From: Porifericola rhodea
GTDB lineage: Bacteria; Bacteroidota; Bacteroidia; Cytophagales; Cyclobacteriaceae
DNA: 64,000 bases
Direction of reading: 5' to 3'
Assembly (NCBI RefSeq): GCF_030506305.1
Contig: NZ_CP119421.1
Coordinates: 3,984,501 to 4,048,500 of the forward strand
Position numbers and translations under genes: made by a program
Shown here: in pieces, positions 1 through 9,900 of the stretch
Layout of the letters: every line of letters begins with the position of its first letter
Position numbering within the stretch: position 1 is the first letter of the stretch
Notes under the pieces: generated by a model
Database searches by the model: none
Told to the model about the DNA's origin: nothing
What the model saw: the letters and a program-made list of their open reading frames with translations, nothing else

Positions 1-75
1 GTTGGTAGCACTTTTCATGGACACAATATACTCGCTGGAGGTGCCTCCGGAGATTACGGCAATAGTTTTAGTCAT
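1..75 (-). CDS. ddl: D-alanine--D-alanine ligase, N-terminal fragment (cut by window edge)
   Basis: The first 25 codons of a minus-strand gene are visible, starting at the ATG complement at 73-75. They read MTKTIAVISGGTSSEYIVS and then run off the window. The pattern of a beta strand, GG and S-x-E-Y/H is the start of the ATP-grasp ligase that joins two D-alanines for peptidoglycan synthesis in the cytoplasm. Only the N-terminal nucleotide-fold strand can be seen, so catalytic residues cannot be checked. It lies downstream of the leucine-catabolism operon on the same strand but is separated from it by a terminator-like hairpin. Confidence 0.6.
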   Translation of the reverse strand, partial: MTKTIAVISGGTSSEYIVSMKSATN

Positions 76-117
76 CTATGTGGTTTTTGCGGCAATTTAC
101 ATCTTTTGAGATATAGC

Positions 118-151
118 AAAAAAGTTACCATATTCTTATGTAAACTTTTTT
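118..151 (-). terminator. AT-rich terminator-like hairpin after the leucine-catabolism operon
   Basis: AAAAAAGT at 118-125 pairs with ACTTTTTT at 144-151, and the flanking TTAC/GTAA extends the stem with one bulge. Read on the minus strand it ends in a run of six T, just downstream of the HMG-CoA lyase gene and ahead of ddl. The stem is poor in GC, so strength is uncertain. Confidence 0.4.
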
Positions 152-257
152 ACTTCTAATGATGTAAGTAAAAGTCTCAAAAATACAGAGGAAATTTAGA
201 AGAAAAAGTGAAGTACAATAAAGCTTAACTATTTCTGACAAAGGAAAATATACACAT

Positions 258-1121
258 TTAGGGCATAATGTCTTCAGCCATTTGCATGGCATGCGCAAAT
301 GCTTGTTTGTCTACTCCTGTAGAAGCTTCCTGCTCATCAAAATAAGCCAGCAAATCAGAAGTTCTGATATTTCCGGTAAGTTCTGGCCCGGCCATTGGGC
401 AACCTCCCAGCCCATTGAGTACCCCATCAAAATGACGGCAGCCATTTTGGTATGCTGCGTCAATTTTATCGCGCCAGTCTTGTGAAGTAGTGTGCAGGTG
501 TAGGCCAAACTTTACTTCTGCATAGGCAGGAACTACTATATCCAGCACCTTTGCGATAGTTGCTGCATTTCCCATGCCTGTTGTATCAGCAAGAGCGATA
601 TCGCGAATGCCTGCCCAGTGCAACTGGTCTATCCAGTGCAGAAGTAGTTCTGTATTCCAGTCATCCCCGTAGGGGTTACCAAAGGCCATAGATATGTAGA
701 CTAAAAGCTTTTTGTCATGTTTTGTACTATGGGCGAGTAAATCCTGTACTAGCTGAAAAGACTTTTCTATAGTGCTTCTGATATTTCTTTCTAAAAAGGT
801 AGGGGAGAAAGAAAAGGGGAATCCAAGGTAGGTAATTTCAGCGTGTTTACAAGCCTCCTCTGCTCCACGCATATTTCCAATAATTGCCAGTAACTTCGTC
901 TGAGTGCCATCCAGGTTAAGGTTTTGTAGCACCTCAGAAGTATCCTTCATCTGAGGAACGGCTTTAGGCGAAACAAAGCTACCAAAATCTAAAGTATCAA
1001 AACCAACCTTTAAGAGGCTATTAATATATTTAATTTTATGAGTGGTGGGGATAAATTCGGTAATTCCCTGCATTGCGTCACGAGGACATTCAGTAATTTT
1101 TACCTGAGAAGAGACTGACAT
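258..1121 (-). CDS. mvaB: Hydroxymethylglutaryl-CoA lyase family protein
   Basis: A 287-residue TIM-barrel lyase predicted to split HMG-CoA into acetoacetate and acetyl-CoA, the last step of leucine breakdown. Visible signatures are the N-terminal E11-C-P-R14-D15, where family members have E-x-G-P-R-D with catalytic Arg and metal-binding Asp; the metal-binding H208-x-H210 pair; and the active-site loop GLGGCP with the cysteine at 241. It is the last gene of the liu-type operon, 78 bp after the acyl-CoA dehydrogenase gene. The usual H-x-H-D-T is H-L-H-T-T here, so it belongs to a divergent branch. Length fits the bacterial enzymes (about 300). A related DRE-TIM lyase or aldolase is possible, but the context strongly favours HMG-CoA lyase. 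Confidence 0.85.
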   Translation of the reverse strand: MSVSSQVKITECPRDAMQGITEFIPTTHKIKYINSLLKVGFDTLDFGSFVSPKAVPQMKDTSEVLQNLNLDGTQTKLLAIIGNMRGAEEACKHAEITYLGFPFSFSPTFLERNIRSTIEKSFQLVQDLLAHSTKHDKKLLVYISMAFGNPYGDDWNTELLLHWIDQLHWAGIRDIALADTTGMGNAATIAKVLDIVVPAYAEVKFGLHLHTTSQDWRDKIDAAYQNGCRHFDGVLNGLGGCPMAGPELTGNIRTSDLLAYFDEQEASTGVDKQAFAHAMQMAEDIMP

Positions 1122-1162
1122 AGGTGGGGCTTTTCAAGAATATAAATTTATGACACAGAATA

Positions 1163-1184
1163 GAGCCATGAACGGGCATGGCTC
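1163..1184 (-). other. Perfect 8-bp stem-loop between acyl-CoA dehydrogenase and HMG-CoA lyase genes
   Basis: GAGCCATG at 1163-1170 and CATGGCTC at 1177-1184 form a stem with a 6-base loop in the 78-bp gap. No T-run follows on the minus strand, so it looks more like a processing or attenuation hairpin inside the operon than a full terminator. Confidence 0.4.
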
Positions 1185-1199
1185 CTAAATGGCATGTTA

Positions 1200-2339
1200 T
1201 TAGCAGCCGATATGGCGAGATATAACCATGCGCTGTATCTCTGAGGTGCCCTCTCCAATTTGTAGGATACGTTGGTCACGGTAAAATCTTTCGATATCGT
1301 ACTCAGCCATCAGGCCATAACCTCCATGAATCTGCACAGCTTCATCAGACACTTCTTTAGCTATTTCTGAGCAGTAAAGTTTAGACATGGCTGCCTCCTT
1401 TCCAAAGGGCTTTCCGTGATCTTTCAGCCAGCAGGCTTTGTAGAGTAAATTTCTTGCCAGCTCTATTTTAGTTGCCATATCCGCCAGCTTAAAAGCAATT
1501 GCCTGAAATTTGCTTATGGCCTGACCAAACTGTTTGCGTTCTTTGGCATATGCGAGTGCCATTTCATAAGCACCTTGTGCCAGTCCTAAACCCATAGCAG
1601 CAATAGACAGTCTACCACTATCAAGGGTTTTAAGCATAATTTTAGATCCCTGGCCTCTCTCTCCTAACAGGTTGTCTTCGGGAACCTGACAGTTATCAAA
1701 AAATAGTTGAGAGGTGTTTGAAGCTCGCCAGCAAAACTTGTCGTGCATTTCGCTGGCCTCAAAGCCAGGGGTATCTCTCTCGACAATGACTGTCGAGAAC
1801 TCTTTGCTACCATCTACCTCACCAGAAACGGCCTGTACAGTTGCGCCTTTAGTAATGTCTGTAGCTCCATTGGTAATAAAAATCTTGGACCCATTGATTA
1901 CCCATTTGCCATCCTGTAAACGAGCTGTGGTTTTACTGCCTCGGGAGTCGGAACCAGCTTCAGGTTCAGTAAGGCCAAAAGCCCATAAAGCCCTGCCGCT
2001 ACAAAGATCGGGAAGATACTTTTCTTTCTGCTTCTGGTTACCAAAATTGAATAGAGGGCCTGTACCCAATGAGTTATGTGCAGCAATGGTTGCCGCCTGA
2101 GATCCATCTATACGTGATAATTCCTCAACAGCAATAATATAGGACAAATAATCCATGCCCTGGCCACCAAACTCTTCTGAAACTGTCATGCCGCAGAGGC
2201 CCATTTCTCCCATTTGCTGGGTAATTTCTAAAGAAAACTTTTCATGCTTGTCTAGCTCTCGGGCTACGGGCCTGATAACCGTTTCGGCAAAATCCCGGAC
2301 GGAATTTCGCACCATTTCGTGTTGTTCTGTTACGTACAT
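1200..2339 (-). CDS. Acyl-CoA dehydrogenase (short/branched-chain type) of the leucine operon
   Basis: A 379-residue FAD flavoprotein with the full acyl-CoA dehydrogenase fold, expected to oxidise a short or branched acyl-CoA to the 2-enoyl-CoA and pass electrons to ETF. The FAD/substrate segment FGLTEPEAGSD and the C-terminal RDQRILQIGEGTSEIQR are clear. By position it should be the isovaleryl-CoA dehydrogenase (LiuA) of the leucine pathway. However, the catalytic Glu is at the medium/short-chain position (E363 in GEGTSEIQR), and helix G has LDSGRL where isovaleryl-CoA dehydrogenases have their Glu. It may therefore act on butyryl- or 2-methylbutyryl-CoA instead of, or as well as, isovaleryl-CoA. 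It is 17 bp from the biotin carboxylase gene upstream. Confidence 0.88.
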   Translation of the reverse strand: MYVTEQHEMVRNSVRDFAETVIRPVARELDKHEKFSLEITQQMGEMGLCGMTVSEEFGGQGMDYLSYIIAVEELSRIDGSQAATIAAHNSLGTGPLFNFGNQKQKEKYLPDLCSGRALWAFGLTEPEAGSDSRGSKTTARLQDGKWVINGSKIFITNGATDITKGATVQAVSGEVDGSKEFSTVIVERDTPGFEASEMHDKFCWRASNTSQLFFDNCQVPEDNLLGERGQGSKIMLKTLDSGRLSIAAMGLGLAQGAYEMALAYAKERKQFGQAISKFQAIAFKLADMATKIELARNLLYKACWLKDHGKPFGKEAAMSKLYCSEIAKEVSDEAVQIHGGYGLMAEYDIERFYRDQRILQIGEGTSEIQRMVISRHIGC

Positions 2340-2356
2340 GGGTTCTGTTGTTTTCG

Positions 2357-4369
2357 TTAATGCTCTTCATCATCTACCTCGGAAAGTTTCACCAAAGGCA
2401 TGTTTCTGTCTACCATAGCATCCTGGCTTACATAGATCTCTTCTACTTTTGCATTTTTAGGAGCAATGATGTTGTTTTCCATCTTCATAGCTTCCACAAT
2501 GAGCAGTACCTCTCCCTTTTTTACGGTATCGCCTGCTTTTACATTCAGTTGGATGACTTTTCCGGGCATAGGAGACGATAAGTGGTTACTTGCCTCTTCT
2601 GCTCCAGTGTTTTCCATAATCAGTTCACTATTTGCCAGCTTATCAAGTCTCTTCATCTGATAGCTCATGCCTTCAAATGAGATTTGATAGCTTTGGTCTT
2701 CATTATCTGAGACAAAAGCTGTGTGCTCAATGTCGCCTAAGTAGTAAACAATTTTTCCCTGATCTTTGTGCTTTATTTTTAACACTTCATTTTGGGTACC
2801 AAAGATCAGCTCATATTCACCTTTGCGTATGTTCCAGAGTTCAATATGTACTTCTTCATTATGGAGTAAAAGTTTAATAGCCGGGAGTGGACGCCAATAG
2901 CCTAGTTCTTGCCAAATATTCTCATTGATATGGCTTTTATCATTCTGCTCTGTGCTAGCCAGCTCATAGCTTAACCCTGCGGAAGCTATGGCCAACAATG
3001 AATTTTTCTTTTTCAGCTCCTCCATTTCGTCTAGTAATCTGGGTGTATGCTGGTCGCAGTATTTGGTAGAGATACGGTTTTCTACAAAATCTTCTGACTG
3101 TAGCAGGTGGAGCAAATAGTGGATATTTGTATCTATTCCATGGATGGCATACTCCTTCAGAGCACTGATGCTATTAGCTCTGGCCTGCTCCCGGTCTTTA
3201 CCATAAACGATAAGTTTGGAGATCATAGGGTCATAACTGCTCTGAATACGTATGGGCTTATCTATAAATGTGTCAAGCCTGTAGTTCGGCGATTTTGGAG
3301 GGTAGTAGTATGTAATCTCGCCTGGAGAAGGAAGAAAATTATTTTCAGGGCTTTCCGCATAAATCCTACACTCAATAGCATGACCTTTCTGCTGAATATT
3401 TTCCTGCGTAAAGGGGAGTACATGGCCCGCGGCTATTTTAATCTGCTCAGCTAGCAGGTCTATTCCGGTTGTCAGTTCTGTTACCGGGTGCTCCACCTGA
3501 ATACGCGTGTTCATTTCCAGAAAATAGAATTTCTGTTCCTTATCCAAAAGAAACTCTATAGTTCCGGCATTGGAGTAAGGTATAGCTTTAGCGAGTTGAA
3601 CTGCCGCTTTGCCAATCTCCTCACGTGTAGCTGCGTTTAGACTGGGTGAGGGTGCTTCTTCAATAATTTTTTGATAACGTCGTTGTAATGAACATTCTCG
3701 CTCATAAAGGTGTACCACATTTTGATGATGATCCGCCAGCACCTGAACCTCAATATGTCGTGGCTCGTCTAAATATTGTTCTACATACACTGCTTCATCT
3801 CCAAAATAGGTTTTGGCCTCACGGCTGGTAGAAGCAATGGCCTGCTCAAGCTCCGATGCTTGTCTTACAATCCTCATTCCTTTGCCACCTCCACCGGCAG
3901 CAGCTTTTATCAGTAAGGGGTAGGGAAGTTGGGCCCCTTTTTCAAGTATCTCTTCCTTACTTCCAGTAAAACCCTCCGTAGTGGGAATGCCGGCCTGCTG
4001 TGCAAATTTGCGAGCTTCTATTTTGTTGCCCATCAGCTTGATAGCTTTAGAAGAAGGGCCAATAAATGTAAGTTCAGCGGCTTCACAGGCAGCTACAAAC
4101 GCAGCATTCTCTGATAGGAAACCATACCCCGGATGTACAGCATCGCAGGCATACTCCTGAGCAATACCAATAATTTTATCAATGTTAAGGTAAGTATCAC
4201 TCAGCTTACCTTCCCCCAGAGAGACAGCATCACTGGCTGTTTTTACATGCATGGAGTCTTTATCGTCTTCCGCAAAAATTGCTAAAGTACTGATACCCAA
4301 AGCATGGGCAGATTTACAAATGCGGACAGCAATCTCTCCTCGGTTAGCAATTAGTATTTTTTTGAACAT
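2357..4369 (-). CDS. liuD: Methylcrotonoyl-CoA carboxylase biotin-carrying (alpha) subunit
   Basis: A 670-residue biotin carboxylase fused to a biotin carrier domain. It carboxylates its own biotin with ATP and bicarbonate and hands the carboxyl group to the beta subunit encoded two genes upstream. Order: biotin-carboxylase N domain from residue 1, ATP-grasp domain with the glycine-rich loop GGGGKG at 159-164, the EMNTRIQVEHPVTE signature at 285-298, a connecting domain, and a biotinyl domain ending in EAMKMEN with the acceptor lysine at 629. It shares one base with the upstream hydratase gene (TAATG), so the two are translationally coupled. Acetyl- or propionyl-CoA carboxylase alpha subunits look alike; the operon points to methylcrotonoyl-CoA. 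Confidence 0.9.
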   Translation of the reverse strand: MFKKILIANRGEIAVRICKSAHALGISTLAIFAEDDKDSMHVKTASDAVSLGEGKLSDTYLNIDKIIGIAQEYACDAVHPGYGFLSENAAFVAACEAAELTFIGPSSKAIKLMGNKIEARKFAQQAGIPTTEGFTGSKEEILEKGAQLPYPLLIKAAAGGGGKGMRIVRQASELEQAIASTSREAKTYFGDEAVYVEQYLDEPRHIEVQVLADHHQNVVHLYERECSLQRRYQKIIEEAPSPSLNAATREEIGKAAVQLAKAIPYSNAGTIEFLLDKEQKFYFLEMNTRIQVEHPVTELTTGIDLLAEQIKIAAGHVLPFTQENIQQKGHAIECRIYAESPENNFLPSPGEITYYYPPKSPNYRLDTFIDKPIRIQSSYDPMISKLIVYGKDREQARANSISALKEYAIHGIDTNIHYLLHLLQSEDFVENRISTKYCDQHTPRLLDEMEELKKKNSLLAIASAGLSYELASTEQNDKSHINENIWQELGYWRPLPAIKLLLHNEEVHIELWNIRKGEYELIFGTQNEVLKIKHKDQGKIVYYLGDIEHTAFVSDNEDQSYQISFEGMSYQMKRLDKLANSELIMENTGAEEASNHLSSPMPGKVIQLNVKAGDTVKKGEVLLIVEAMKMENNIIAPKNAKVEEIYVSQDAMVDRNMPLVKLSEVDDEEH

Positions 4370-5181
4370 TACTTAATTATCACGTTCTCTCTTTTTTTGA
4401 TCCAGGAGGGTTTTCGTTTTTCTATAAAAGCAGCCATACCTTCCTGACCCTCCTCAGAAGCACGGGCATCGGCAATCATACGCGCTGTATAGTCAATGGT
4501 TTCATTGAAATTACTGCTCTTACAGATATTAAAAATAAGTTCTTTAGTGCTTGCCATTGCTTGCGGTGAGTTGGTTCTAAACTCGTTATACATTTGGTTG
4601 AGTGTCTCTTCCAACTGTTCTTCCTCACACACATGGTTTACCAGACCTTTGGCGAATGCTTCTTTGCAAGGAAAACGTTTACCGCTAAGCATTAGCTCTC
4701 GTGCATTAAATTCACCGGTTCTTTTAATAATATAGGGTGAAATGGTAGCGGGGATAATGCCAATTTTGACCTCGCTAAAAGAAAAAGTAGTGTTGGGCAC
4801 ACAATAAGCAATATCACAAGCTGCAAGCAAGCCATTAGCTCCACCAAAAGAAGCTCCGTGTGCTACGGCTATGGTCGGTTTGCTAAACGAATAAATCATA
4901 TAAAAACAGCGCGCCAGGTGCATGTTTTCCTTGTAATCTTCTTCATACGAAAGTTTTGAAAAGCTTTTCATCCAGTGGATATCAGCACCCGCACAAAATA
5001 CAGAACCTCTTCCGCGGATAACAAGAGCTAGTATTTCAGCATCATGTTCTATGGATTCCAGACAATCTATGATATCAGAAATCATATGATTATTGAAGGC
5101 GTTTCTAACTTCAGGACGGTTCAGCCATAGCGTACCAATTCCGTCCTTTACCTCAAACTCAATATTCTCGTATTTATTCAT
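4369..5181 (-). CDS. liuC: Methylglutaconyl-CoA hydratase (enoyl-CoA hydratase/isomerase family)
   Basis: A 270-residue crotonase-fold protein, expected to hydrate 3-methylglutaconyl-CoA to HMG-CoA between the carboxylase and the lyase steps. The oxyanion-hole segments are CAGAD at 63-67 and GASFGGANG at 109-117. The catalytic Glu equivalent to rat Glu164 is E137, followed by the usual G-x-x-P. The other Glu of enoyl-CoA hydratases (rat Glu144) is replaced by Gly near residue 117, which I recall as usual in LiuC-type proteins. The gene lies between the carboxyltransferase gene (19 bp upstream) and the biotin carboxylase gene (1-base overlap), which supports the assignment better than the sequence alone. 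Confidence 0.85.
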   Translation of the reverse strand: MNKYENIEFEVKDGIGTLWLNRPEVRNAFNNHMISDIIDCLESIEHDAEILALVIRGRGSVFCAGADIHWMKSFSKLSYEEDYKENMHLARCFYMIYSFSKPTIAVAHGASFGGANGLLAACDIAYCVPNTTFSFSEVKIGIIPATISPYIIKRTGEFNARELMLSGKRFPCKEAFAKGLVNHVCEEEQLEETLNQMYNEFRTNSPQAMASTKELIFNICKSSNFNETIDYTARMIADARASEEGQEGMAAFIEKRKPSWIKKRENVIIK

Positions 5182-5200
5182 TAGTACAACTTAGTTAGGT

Positions 5201-6808
5201 CTACATTCTAAATACACCAAACCTGGTATCTTCATATTTTTTATTAAGCGATGCGGAGATACCAATAGCAAGTATTTTCCGAGTATCTTTCGGGTCAATG
5301 ATGCCATCGTCCCACAAGCGTGCAGTGCTAAAATAGGGGGAACCTTCTCGCTCGTATTTATTCATAATCTGAGACCTCAGCTGCTCTGCCTCACTGGTAG
5401 GAAAGGTTTTACCTTTCGCCTCAAACTGTGCTTCTTTTACAGTAACCAGCACATTGGCTGCCTGCTCTCCGCCCATGACTGAAATTCTGGAGTTAGGCCA
5501 CATAAACAGTAATCGTGGGTCGTAGGCTCTACCTGCCATAGCGTAGTTACCAGCACCAAAAGAGCCTCCAAATACAATAGTAAACTTAGGGACATTGGCA
5601 TTAGCAACAGCATGCACCATTTTGGCCCCATCACGGGCAATACCACTCTGCTCATAAGCTTTACCTACCATAAATCCGGTAATATTTTGCAGAAATACAA
5701 TTGGTATCTGGCGATGACAGCAAAGCTCTATAAAGTGCGCGCCTTTTAATGAGCTATCGGAAAACAGAATACCATTGTTTGCGATAATGCCCACAGGGTA
5801 GCCATGAATATGGGCAAAACCTGTAACCAGTGTAGTACCATATTTGGCTTTAAACTCATGAAAACGGCTACCATCTACCATTCTCATAATAATTTCTCTT
5901 ACATCTACCGGTTTTTTAAAGTTGATAGGCGCAATCCCATAAAGCTCCTGTGGGTCGTAATATGGTTCTTCTGTAGCTCTTTTTTCCAGAGGTTGTTTGT
6001 GCCCTTTAGGTAAAGTCTCAAAAATATTTCGGCATATCTGAATGGCATGGGCATCGTTTTCTGCCATATGATCTGCCACGCCTGATTTGCTTGTGTGTAC
6101 TTCTGCCCCGCCCAGTTCTTCTGGACTTACTTCTTCGCCGGTAGCGGCTTTTACAAGGGGAGGACCACCCAAAAATATATGTCCCTGATTACGTACAATG
6201 ATAACTTCGTCACACATGGCAGGAACATAGGCACCGCCTGCGGTGCTTGAGCCCATTACTACGGCGATCTGTGGAATTCCGGCAGCAGATAATCTAGCCT
6301 GGTTGTAAAAAAAACGGCCAAAATCAAAGCGGTCAGGGAAAACGTTAGACTGATCAGGCAGAAATACACCGCCAGAATCAACCAGGTATACACAGGGTAA
6401 ATGGTTTTCCATGGCGATTTCCTGCGCACGAATGTGTTTCTTAATAGACTCCTGAATATAAGTCCCTCCTTTAACCGTAGCATCATTCGCAGAAATGATG
6501 GCTTCATGCCCGTGTATGATACCTATGCCAGCAACAACGCCCGCCGCAGGAAATTCATTATCGTACAAGCCATAAGCAGCCATGGGCGATAATTCCAGAA
6601 AAGGAGTATTGGGGTCTAGTAATAGGTTAATACGGTCTCGTGCCAGTAGTTTACCTCTTTTGGTATGCTTAGCCTGAGCATTTTCGCTACCTCCCTGCGC
6701 TGTAGAGCGAAGGATAGAGCGATACTGATTGATAAGTTCACGATAAGCTGCCTGTTGATTTTTAAATTCCTCCGAAGAGGTATTAATCTTGCTTTCTAAA
6801 CGGTACAA
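5201..6808 (-). CDS. liuB: Methylcrotonoyl-CoA carboxylase carboxyltransferase (beta) subunit
   Basis: A 535-residue acyl-CoA carboxyltransferase with two crotonase-like halves. It moves the carboxyl group from biotin to 3-methylcrotonoyl-CoA. Typical landmarks are the [15 protein letters not shown] segment near the N terminus, the first-half oxyanion region [14 protein letters not shown] and the second-half [19 protein letters not shown] with [10 protein letters not shown] after it. Length matches methylcrotonoyl-CoA carboxylase beta subunits (about 535) better than propionyl-CoA ones (about 515). It is the first gene of the five-gene minus-strand operon, so the promoter should lie in the AT-rich stretch at 6809-6990. 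Confidence 0.9.
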   Translation of the reverse strand: MYRLESKINTSSEEFKNQQAAYRELINQYRSILRSTAQGGSENAQAKHTKRGKLLARDRINLLLDPNTPFLELSPMAAYGLYDNEFPAAGVVAGIGIIHGHEAIISANDATVKGGTYIQESIKKHIRAQEIAMENHLPCVYLVDSGGVFLPDQSNVFPDRFDFGRFFYNQARLSAAGIPQIAVVMGSSTAGGAYVPAMCDEVIIVRNQGHIFLGGPPLVKAATGEEVSPEELGGAEVHTSKSGVADHMAENDAHAIQICRNIFETLPKGHKQPLEKRATEEPYYDPQELYGIAPINFKKPVDVREIIMRMVDGSRFHEFKAKYGTTLVTGFAHIHGYPVGIIANNGILFSDSSLKGAHFIELCCHRQIPIVFLQNITGFMVGKAYEQSGIARDGAKMVHAVANANVPKFTIVFGGSFGAGNYAMAGRAYDPRLLFMWPNSRISVMGGEQAANVLVTVKEAQFEAKGKTFPTSEAEQLRSQIMNKYEREGSPYFSTARLWDDGIIDPKDTRKILAIGISASLNKKYEDTRFGVFRM

Positions 6809-6834
6809 ATCGTAAAAATTAGATGTTATTAAGC

Positions 6835-6865
6835 TTTACTCTTTCCAAAAGGAAGAACGAGTAAA
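6835..6865. promoter_or_regulatory. Inverted repeat in the leader of the leucine operon
   Basis: TTTACTC at 6835-6841 and GAGTAAA at 6859-6865 are perfect inverted arms, and inner TTCC/GGAA arms nest within them. The element sits 27 bp ahead of the liuB start. It could be an operator for a TetR- or MerR-type liu regulator or a leader hairpin; nothing in the sequence decides between these. Confidence 0.3.
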
Positions 6866-6990
6866 TTTAAAAATAGTTAAATTATACAGCTAAAAAAAAT
6901 AATACTTTTGAAGTATTGTTAATATTTTAAGAAATTTTTACGAAAAATACTAAATATGAAGATGAATCTTATAAGTAAATATGCTTAAAA

Positions 6991-9900
6991 TTATTGCTTA
7001 AGCAGCTTATTTGTAGAATTAATCGTACTACTTACTACTTTAACAATATACATACCTGTAGGCAAAGCCTGCAAGTCTAATTGGTAAGTTTGATTAAGTG
7101 TATTGGGAAAATTTAGTTCGCTTACCAGTTTACCTTGCGTATCTATTAAAAATATGTTTACCTGATCACGCTCACGTAGGTTAAATGCTATTTTTAGCAG
7201 GCCATCAGATTCTACACTTGTACGGGCGGTATAGGGGTTTGGAAATACTCGGTAGTTGTTTTCTTCAAGTATCTGGGCTACAGGCTCCTGTGTGGCAGAT
7301 ACAAAAAACTCAATATCATCCAGATACAAATTGTTGCCATAGGCATTACTTACTTCAAAGGCAAGGCGTACATTTTCTTCACCGGCAAACTCTGTAAGGT
7401 TTATAAATTCCTGCTTCCAATCGCTCTCCTGAGCAGGGGCCCAGGCTTGCTGACTTGTAGTAACAGCCAGGTCTTCTCCCGCTTTTTCATAGACAGTAGT
7501 ATAACTATCTCCCAGGTCGGTTGATACTTTTACTCTTAAAGTATCTGCATATTCAGCTGAAAGCAGAGCATAGGAAATTTTAAAGAATACGCTGGCCTCC
7601 GAAAGTGTGGAAAAGTCAAGTATTGGGCTAACGAGCATATCCTCACTTCCTACATTCTGGTTTTGGTAAAGATTAATATAGGCAGAAATACTGTTTATTT
7701 CATTTTCATTGGGGGCAATAAGGTTCCAGGTGATGTCTCCATCTGGATTTACCACCTGCCACGCGTTTTCATGTACACTGGTTTCGCTCATCAACACATC
7801 GGGAAGACCTCCATCTGAGATGTTACTAAAATCCTGAATGAGAGGAAGGATATCGGTTTTGTCATCTACGTAAAAGTTGTAAATGCGCTCATTGTCTTCA
7901 GTTTGCTCGTCAGGAGTTAAATTGGGGGCAGATACACTTACATTCAATCGGTGAATGCCTACAGTTAAGTCTTGTTCTTCAAAAGTAAACTCTCTACTTT
8001 GCCCAGGCTCTAAAGGAAAAGCATCATATACAAAATTAGTAGTAGTTCCTCCATCTATACTGTAGTTTACTTCAAATCTATTTACTGTGGAAGATCCTTC
8101 ATTGACAACACGAATAGTAGGTATTGGAGAAGTATTAGCTGAAAGTAGAGAAGGCTTGAAAACCTTATCTATAGCAAGGTCTAATGCTAAATCTTCTTCA
8201 GCTTCCAGATTAATGTTATCCAGATACAGATTATTTCCATAGTCATTTGTGCCAATAAAGATGAACTGAACGTTTTCTTCGCCCAGATAAGCATCCAGAG
8301 AGAAGCTTAGCTTTTCCCATTCGGCACGGCTTGCAGGAGTAAAATCTGAGTTTATGGCAGGGGAAGTAGACAAATCTTCTCCACTGGCATCAAAAAGTAC
8401 TTCGCTTATGGTAGCTCCGCAATCAGTTGATATGGCTACAGTAAAACCATCATTTCTAAGGTCGCCATCCTGCTCGTATGCAGCATAGGCATAAAGGAAA
8501 CTTAGCTCAGCAGATTTGAGTCCGCTTAAGTTGTAGACTGGTGTGTAGAGATAATCTTTTTCACCTAATCCGGTTTCGTATTCAAAAAATTGGAGACTTA
8601 GAGCAGTGTTATCTTCTCCATCAAAACCGGGTACTTCTACAACCTCCCAGGTATAGGACTGGTCTGGATTATTGATTGTACCTGAATTTAAGAGTGTACT
8701 GCTGGCTGGTGTTTCAAAATTGTCTGCCAGGGGTAGGTCTCCTCTTTGCGGGATAATAAAATTGACAGATTTAGTGTCGTTAAAGTTATTTTCATCTTCC
8801 CCTCCGTTCACCTGCGATACTGAAAAGCTAATTTCGTACTGGCTACTACTTTCCTGCAAATTTAAAGGAGGGAAGCTTACTTCTGCACTCTCACTGCTAG
8901 CGAGTGTAATATTAGACTGCTGCTCATAAATAAGATTTCCCTGTAAAAAGAGCTGTATGCTTACTGAGTTAATCGTCTCGGTACCAGCATTAACCACTTC
9001 TACGGCAGGGATAAGTTCATATTCGCACTCGCGAGCTTGAGGTGAGATAATTCTTTCAATGGCAGCATCATTATCTGCCATAACAGGAGCTTCCAGTCCA
9101 GGTGATTCTAACAATGATACTCTTCTTGGGCTGTTCAGCAGAACAATCCAGATTCTTTCTTTCTGACCTTCGGTAAACAGGTTCATACAGGCATCATCAG
9201 TATAATCCATGTAGTTTTGAAACATATCATAACTACCACAGCTTGATGGTTCTATCGGGCAACCGTTAGTTTCTGAAGATTGCAGGGGGGTGTCGTCAAC
9301 AAAATCATCTGCACTACAGTCTCCATCGCCCCAAATATGCCTTAAGCCCAGAAAGTGACCTACCTCATGAGTAGCGGTTCGGCCATAGCTACTGCTATTA
9401 GCATTGCCACCACTTCCAAAGTAGCGATAGTCAACTACAACCCCATCAGTGAGGCGGTTTGTTGAGGCGTCTTCCAAGCCTTGCAGGTCTGACTCCGGAA
9501 ACTGGGCAAATCCTAAATAGCCATTGCGCAAAGGAGCTACCCAGATATTCAGGTAGTCTTCTGCGGGCCAGTAGCTAAGGCTACTTAACGTGCTGGCACT
9601 GTTGATTCCGTAAGTTAGTTGATTGCCTTCTGTACGGGTAACTCCATCAGTAGCAAAACCATCGGGAGACTGGAGGGCAAGTACAAATTCTACTTCTACA
9701 TCTGCCGCTACATCCTGAAAACGCAAAGGCGTAAATGTCTGATCCGCGTTCTGTCTTCTAAAGTCTTCATTCAGGGTTTGAATCTGACTTTCAATCTGCT
9801 CCATCGGAATATTGGTACCTTCGCCGACAGCCTCACCCCGGTGAATAACATGAACTACTACCGGAATGCGTAAAACAGCGTTTTGCTGATTTTCAGTTAA

